NCBI GenBank assembly: GCA_964608925.1 | Contig: CAZSQD010000079.1 | Coordinates: forward strand, 1-9,590 | Direction: 5' to 3' | Length of the DNA stretch: 9,590 nucleotides | Origin: GCA-2733415 sp964608925 | GTDB lineage: Bacteria; Bacteroidota; Bacteroidia; Flavobacteriales; Flavobacteriaceae | Shown here: positions 6,298-9,590 of the stretch, one piece after another | How the letters are laid out: every line of letters begins with the position of its first letter | How positions within the stretch are numbered: the first letter of the stretch is position 1 | Position numbers and translations under genes: made by a program | The notes under the pieces: model-generated | What the model was told of the DNA's origin: nothing | Databases searched by the model: none | The model's input: only the letters and a program-made list of their open reading frames with translations

Positions 6298-6987
6298 TTA
6301 ACCTACATTACCTAATAAATAACCAATTAATGCCGTTAACCCCATAGCTATGGTTCCCCAAAAAGTAACTCTTATAATTGCTTTTCGCACACTTGATCCA
6401 CCAATTTTAGCGGCAACACTTCCTAAAAAAATTAAAAATAATATGGAGGCAATGTATTGCAAATACACCATTTTGGATACGTTACCAAAAACGGCAACTA
6501 AAATAGGCAACGCACCTCCAAAAATAAAGGCTGCTCCACTTGCCAATGCTGCCTCTAAAGGTTTTGCTTGTGTAATTTCATTAATACCTAATTCATCACG
6601 GGCATGTGCTTCCAACGCATTATGTTCCGTTAATTGTATAGCAACTTGTAAAGCTAAACTATCATCTAAGCCTCTTTTTTTATAAATTTTTGCTAATTCT
6701 CTTAATTCAAGTTCGGGCATTTCTTCTAATTCACGTTTTTCACGTTCTAAATCGGAAAATTCAATATCAGCTTGACTACCTACAGAAACATATTCACCCG
6801 CTGCCATTGATAACGCACCAGCAACAATACCCGCAACACCTGCCATAATGATATCGTCTTGACTATTAGTAGCAGCTGCTACCCCTATTATAATACTTGC
6901 GGTAGATAAAATTCCGTCATTTGCTCCTAAAATAGCTGCACGCAACCAATTACTACGGTTTACATAATGTTTTTCTAATTCTTGCAT
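6298..6987 (-). CDS. VIT/CCC1-family Fe2+/Mn2+ transporter
   Basis: This 229-residue protein is a VIT1/CCC1-family divalent cation transporter of the inner membrane; the family moves Fe(II) or Mn(II) out of the cytosol. Five membrane segments lie at about residues 18-38, 47-66, 143-166, 174-194 and 205-225. The signature LGANDGILSTASIIIG is at 20-35 and GALSMAAGEYVSVGSQ at 57-72, with Asp24, Met61 and Glu65 in the positions conserved along the transport path. The loop at about 72-140 is rich in Glu and Asp (DLEREKRELEEMPELE) and matches the cytoplasmic metal-binding helices of the family. There is no N-terminal ferritin-like domain, unlike MbfA. The gene lies 110 bp after the CusB-like adaptor gene with no visible terminator between them, and 64 bp before the multicopper oxidase gene, suggesting co-expression. 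Metal choice cannot be read from the sequence. Confidence 0.93.
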   Translation of the reverse strand: MQELEKHYVNRSNWLRAAILGANDGILSTASIIIGVAAATNSQDDIIMAGVAGIVAGALSMAAGEYVSVGSQADIEFSDLEREKRELEEMPELELRELAKIYKKRGLDDSLALQVAIQLTEHNALEAHARDELGINEITQAKPLEAALASGAAFIFGGALPILVAVFGNVSKMVYLQYIASILFLIFLGSVAAKIGGSSVRKAIIRVTFWGTIAMGLTALIGYLLGNVG

Positions 6988-7003
6988 TGTTCTTTTTATA
7001 AAT

Positions 7004-7023
7004 AGTTTATTTCTAAGTAAACT
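7004..7023. repeat. Short inverted repeat upstream of the VIT gene
   Basis: AGTTTA (7004-7009) and TAAACT (7018-7023) are a perfect 6-bp inverted repeat with an 8-nt spacer, 17-36 bp upstream of the VIT start codon. It could be an operator for a metal-responsive repressor, but it matches no site I recognise and could be chance in AT-rich DNA. Confidence 0.25.
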
Positions 7024-7097
7024 TCATCACCCCAAAAGAGCGAAATATTAAGTTTTATTTTTATTGATTTTTGCTGTAGCAACATTAGTAATTAAGC

Positions 7098-8945
7098 CTA
7101 TTGGGGTATCGTCCCGTGATCTAAGTCTAATGGTTTTAAATCCATTTTACATATAGGGCAACTTCCAGGTTTATCATAGGTTTTACCATGTTCACAATCC
7201 ATTGGGCATTGGTAAACTGTTGCTGTATTATTTTCACTATTCAATACTTTTTCTACACTACCGCAATGTAACATTTTATCGCCAAAATAAGGGTTCCTAA
7301 TTTTTTCTTCTATACTCAACCAAAAAGCACCTGTATTATCATTTGCCATAGGGCAAAATTGTACATATATTTTTTGATTTATGTTGAATTTTTCAATTAC
7401 TTTTTGCATTGTATTTGATACTAAAATAAAAACACTACGTTGTTTTTCAATATCTTTTTCTTGCTGAATATCCTTTAAATTTGATTTCATTTTCTCCGAA
7501 GCATCCATCCAAATTTGATATGCAGATGGGGTTTTTAATTCCTGTTTTTTAACTTTTTGTAAATTTGCTAACATTATTTTTGCGTGTTTACTTACTTTTT
7601 GAGCATCGGTTAATACATACGCATCTTTTAAATTGATATATGCTGCAAATACATCTGATAGTTGGTTTTTAAATTTTGTATTTACTTTTATTTCTTTTAC
7701 ATCTTCCTCCAACTCTTGATTCATCATACTACTTTTACCTTGTAATTGCGCAACGGCATCAATAGTAAAAATACCATTTACAACCACTTCTTCTCCTTTT
7801 TCTAAACCCTTTTGTATTTGATAATTACCTCCAATAGATGTTCCTAACTCCACGTTTCGCAACTCAAAAATAGATTCGTTTTTATTGGGTTTTACATAAA
7901 CTACAGAGCGTTTTCCTGTCCATAATACTGCCGTTTTCGGAATTACCACATGTACTGTTTTTTCCCCTAAAGTATCTTTTATATACACAAAACTACTCTG
8001 CAACATTCCTGGTTTTAAATGGTTGTTTTTACTTTTTAAAGTGGCACGTACCGCAATAGTTCTTGTTTTAGAGTTTAAAATGGGATCTATAAAATCAACT
8101 TTTACAGCCACCTCTTCATTAGGGTAAGCATTAAAATTAACGCTCAACTCCTGCCCTATTTTTAAATGCTTTACATCTTGCTCATACACATCAAAAACTG
8201 CCCAAACACTGCTTAAATTTGAAATCATAAATATAGGACCTCCTTCTACTATATGATTTCCTTCTTGTGCAAAAATAGTGTCTATTGTTCCCGAAACATT
8301 GGCATACATATTAAAATTAGTCATTACTTTTTTAGTACGCTCAATATGTTGTATTTGCTTTTCTGAGATTTTCCAATTTTTTAATTTATTACGTACTGCC
8401 TTATATAATTCAGGCTGTAACTCTTTAATTTTCATAGCTTCCAATAACTCATTTTGCGCTGTTACCAGCTCAGGGGAATATACGCTTGCTATTAAGCTTC
8501 CTCTTTTTACATATTCGCCTTTTGTTTTAAAATACAAACGCTCCAAACGCCCACCAAAATGTGCGGTTTGCATTGCAGATGTTTTACCGTTAGTTTGTAT
8601 TTTACCTGATAATTTTAGGAAATTACCATTACTTTTATTTGCTGTTTCTCCTCCAACTACAAACGTTTGAATATTTGCCAATGCCATTGCATTTTTAGTC
8701 ATTTTAAATTGATTGGCAGCCAAACCGTCATCACTAGTGGTAGCAGGTATTAAATCCATTCCACATTTAGGACAATCGCCAAACTCAGGTAAATTAATCT
8801 CTGGATGCATGGAACATGTCCAATGTTCAACTTTTGTAGCAGTGGTTGTTTTTATTGAAGAAACATCTCCTTTAAAAATATATTTACCAATTAAGACTCC
8901 TAAAATCAGGGTAATTACTACTGTTATTATTTGTTTATTTTTCAT
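7098..8945 (-). CDS. CusB-like efflux RND periplasmic adaptor with two heavy-metal-binding domains and DUF3347
   Basis: This 615-residue membrane-fusion protein should link an RND metal pump to an outer-membrane channel. It has an N-terminal membrane anchor (about 5-24). A first heavy-metal-binding domain lies at 41-67 (WTCSMHPEI ... GDCPKCGMDLIP; Cys44, His47, Cys58, Cys61). The adaptor core follows at about 105-400, with barrel-sandwich and hairpin segments and the usual KPGMLQSSFVYI and VVIPKTAVL stretches. A DUF3347 domain lies at about 425-565 with Cys531 in FCPMAND and His560-Cys561. A second heavy-metal-binding domain ends it at 578-604 (YQCPMDC ... GSCPICKMDLKP). The metal is probably Cu(I) or Ag(I), inferred from the HMBD/CusB type. 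E. coli CusB is roughly 400 residues, so the extra length is the two metal modules. The OEP remnant lies just upstream; no RND pump gene is visible in the window. Confidence 0.93.
   Translation of the reverse strand: MKNKQIITVVITLILGVLIGKYIFKGDVSSIKTTTATKVEHWTCSMHPEINLPEFGDCPKCGMDLIPATTSDDGLAANQFKMTKNAMALANIQTFVVGGETANKSNGNFLKLSGKIQTNGKTSAMQTAHFGGRLERLYFKTKGEYVKRGSLIASVYSPELVTAQNELLEAMKIKELQPELYKAVRNKLKNWKISEKQIQHIERTKKVMTNFNMYANVSGTIDTIFAQEGNHIVEGGPIFMISNLSSVWAVFDVYEQDVKHLKIGQELSVNFNAYPNEEVAVKVDFIDPILNSKTRTIAVRATLKSKNNHLKPGMLQSSFVYIKDTLGEKTVHVVIPKTAVLWTGKRSVVYVKPNKNESIFELRNVELGTSIGGNYQIQKGLEKGEEVVVNGIFTIDAVAQLQGKSSMMNQELEEDVKEIKVNTKFKNQLSDVFAAYINLKDAYVLTDAQKVSKHAKIMLANLQKVKKQELKTPSAYQIWMDASEKMKSNLKDIQQEKDIEKQRSVFILVSNTMQKVIEKFNINQKIYVQFCPMANDNTGAFWLSIEEKIRNPYFGDKMLHCGSVEKVLNSENNTATVYQCPMDCEHGKTYDKPGSCPICKMDLKPLDLDHGTIPQ
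7138..7212 (-). repeat. HMBD-coding segment shared with 4223-4297
   Basis: This 75-bp stretch, encoding the C-terminal heavy-metal-binding domain of the adaptor, aligns without gaps to 4223-4297 in the small Cys-rich protein gene. By eye about 63 of 75 bases match, and the encoded 26-residue module differs at three positions. This points to duplication or gene conversion within the cluster. Confidence 0.7.
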
Positions 8946-8949
8946 TTTA

Positions 8950-8984
8950 TATATGCTTTACGCTATAAGCTATATGCCTTAAGC
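8950..8984. repeat. Heptamer tandem repeat between the OEP remnant and the adaptor gene
   Basis: Five consecutive 7-bp units can be read on the plus strand: TATATGC, TTTACGC, TATAAGC, TATATGC and CTTAAGC, with consensus TATAnGC. They fill most of the 52-bp gap and end 5 bp before the adaptor's start codon on the minus strand. The array therefore lies where the ribosome would bind. No Shine-Dalgarno is visible. Confidence 0.65.
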
Positions 8985-8997
8985 AATGATTTTTATT

Positions 8998-9492
8998 TTA
9001 ATTACTACTTAGATATTCTATTTTTGATTTAGCTATAAATGCCTTTTTTGTTGCTTTAATTTCCATTAGCTCAAACCTAATTTTCTGCAATTGTAAGCGT
9101 AATATTTTATCATAATTTAAAATACCTGTTTCATAGGCTTTTAAATCTACATTAATGGCTTGTTGCAATTCTGCTTTGTTTTTTTGTGCTGCCACTACTG
9201 TTATTATTGCATTTTCTTTTTCTAAAATAGCGGTATTTAACGCTATTGTTAAATTGGTTTCTTGCGCTATCAACTCTTGTTTTAATTGCTTTTGTTTTAA
9301 TTTAATTTGCTGATTTTGTGAACGATATTTTTTAGTAAACAGTGGTATTTTTAAACTCAATTTAGGCATTACAATATCCTTACCATTATCCGAAACAGAA
9401 ATATCTGTACGTTTATTAACCATAATATAATCTACTCCTACTTCTAATTTAGGATATTTTTCTATTATCTTATTTGAAATTTTTATTTCCAT
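8998..9492 (-). CDS. C-terminal part of a TolC/OEP outer-membrane efflux protein (5'-truncated, probable pseudogene)
   Basis: These 164 residues match the second OEP repeat of TolC/CusC-type outer-membrane channels. A beta segment contains KLEVGVDYIMVNKRTD and MPKLSLKIPLF. Long alpha-helical coiled stretches follow (KLKQKQLKQELIAQETN, AAQKNKAELQQAINVDLKAYE) and then YDKILRLQLQKIRFELM. Full-length family members have about 400 or more residues with a signal peptide and two OEP repeats; here the first half is missing. The ATG at 9492 falls inside the domain and lacks a signal peptide, so it is probably not the native start. In-frame stops lie upstream, at TAG 24 nt before the ATG and at a TAA further on. 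The gene would have supplied the outer-membrane channel for the adaptor encoded 52 bp downstream. Confidence 0.75.
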   Translation of the reverse strand: MEIKISNKIIEKYPKLEVGVDYIMVNKRTDISVSDNGKDIVMPKLSLKIPLFTKKYRSQNQQIKLKQKQLKQELIAQETNLTIALNTAILEKENAIITVVAAQKNKAELQQAINVDLKAYETGILNYDKILRLQLQKIRFELMEIKATKKAFIAKSKIEYLSSN

Positions 9493-9590
9493 TTTGAATA
9501 TTATAGGTGTTTTATACTAATGGTTACACTTTTGAGGTTTATCTTAGCAAGAAGGTCTGTATTTTGAAGGCCTTACTATAAAAATAAATT
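9493..9590 (-). pseudogene. Frameshifted upstream remnant of the TolC/OEP gene
   Basis: Reading upstream of 9492, the ATG frame gives KTPIIFKM before it meets TAG at 9519-9517. The next frame gives DLLAKINLKSVTIS, ending near 9516. Joined, these read as the linker that normally joins the two OEP repeats (a segment like INLKSVTIS-x-x-PIIFKMEIKISNK). One lost base within about 9506-9518, next to an AAAA run on the minus strand, would explain it. A third frame further upstream gives IYFYSKAFKIQ, which could continue the protein after another shift, with weaker support. Sequencing error is the main alternative. Confidence 0.45.

Noticed and set aside
8950..8984. CRISPR array
   Set aside because: The repeats are 7 bp and contiguous, without spacers or cas genes.
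9493..9590. End of an insertion sequence truncating the OEP gene
   Set aside because: I could not see a terminal inverted repeat or target duplication, and peptides resembling the OEP linker continue upstream in other frames, which fits frameshift decay better. Not fully excluded, because the window ends here.

Overview
The window looks like a chromosomal segment from a marine-type Flavobacteriaceae (Bacteroidota). It is strongly AT-rich and its start codons lack clear Shine-Dalgarno sequences. TAnnTTTG (-7) promoter boxes precede several genes. The Rho protein carries a long low-complexity insertion of the kind known in Bacteroidota, a DUF4293 gene is its divergent neighbour, and one secreted enzyme ends in a type IX secretion (T9SS) type A sorting domain.

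Layout. (1) 1-1190, minus strand: a two-component pair, with a LuxR/NarL-type response regulator followed 8 nt later by the first 175 codons of a signal-peptide-bearing, probably TPR-type sensor kinase that runs off the left edge. (2) 1290-3707: the rho locus, with DUF4293 on minus and rho on plus, divergent across a 288-bp spacer. Each gene ends in a strong intrinsic terminator. (3) 3708-3962: a gene-free stretch with small inverted and direct repeats, probably a dispersed intergenic repeat. (4) 3963-9590, minus strand: a metal-handling cluster. In transcription order it holds a damaged TolC/OEP outer-membrane efflux gene, a CusB-like adaptor with three metal-binding modules, a VIT/CCC1-family Fe/Mn transporter, a T9SS-exported multicopper oxidase, and a small exported protein made of one heavy-metal-binding domain plus a Cys/Lys-rich repeat tail.

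How the genes may work together. The right-hand cluster reads as envelope copper defence joined to Fe/Mn export: capture and efflux (adaptor, OEP and presumably an RND pump beyond the right edge), cation transport (VIT), oxidation outside the cell (multicopper oxidase) and sequestration (Cys-rich protein). The RND pump is not in the window and the OEP gene appears frameshifted, so the efflux arm may be decaying or may depend on another outer-membrane channel.

Most families here are known. The items most worth a second look are the Cys/Lys-repeat HMBD protein and its near-duplicate module in the adaptor, the frameshifted OEP remnant, the pair of similar hairpins in the rho leader, the Rho low-complexity insertion, and a heptamer tandem repeat between the OEP remnant and the adaptor gene. 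I did not find convincing evidence of an entirely new system.
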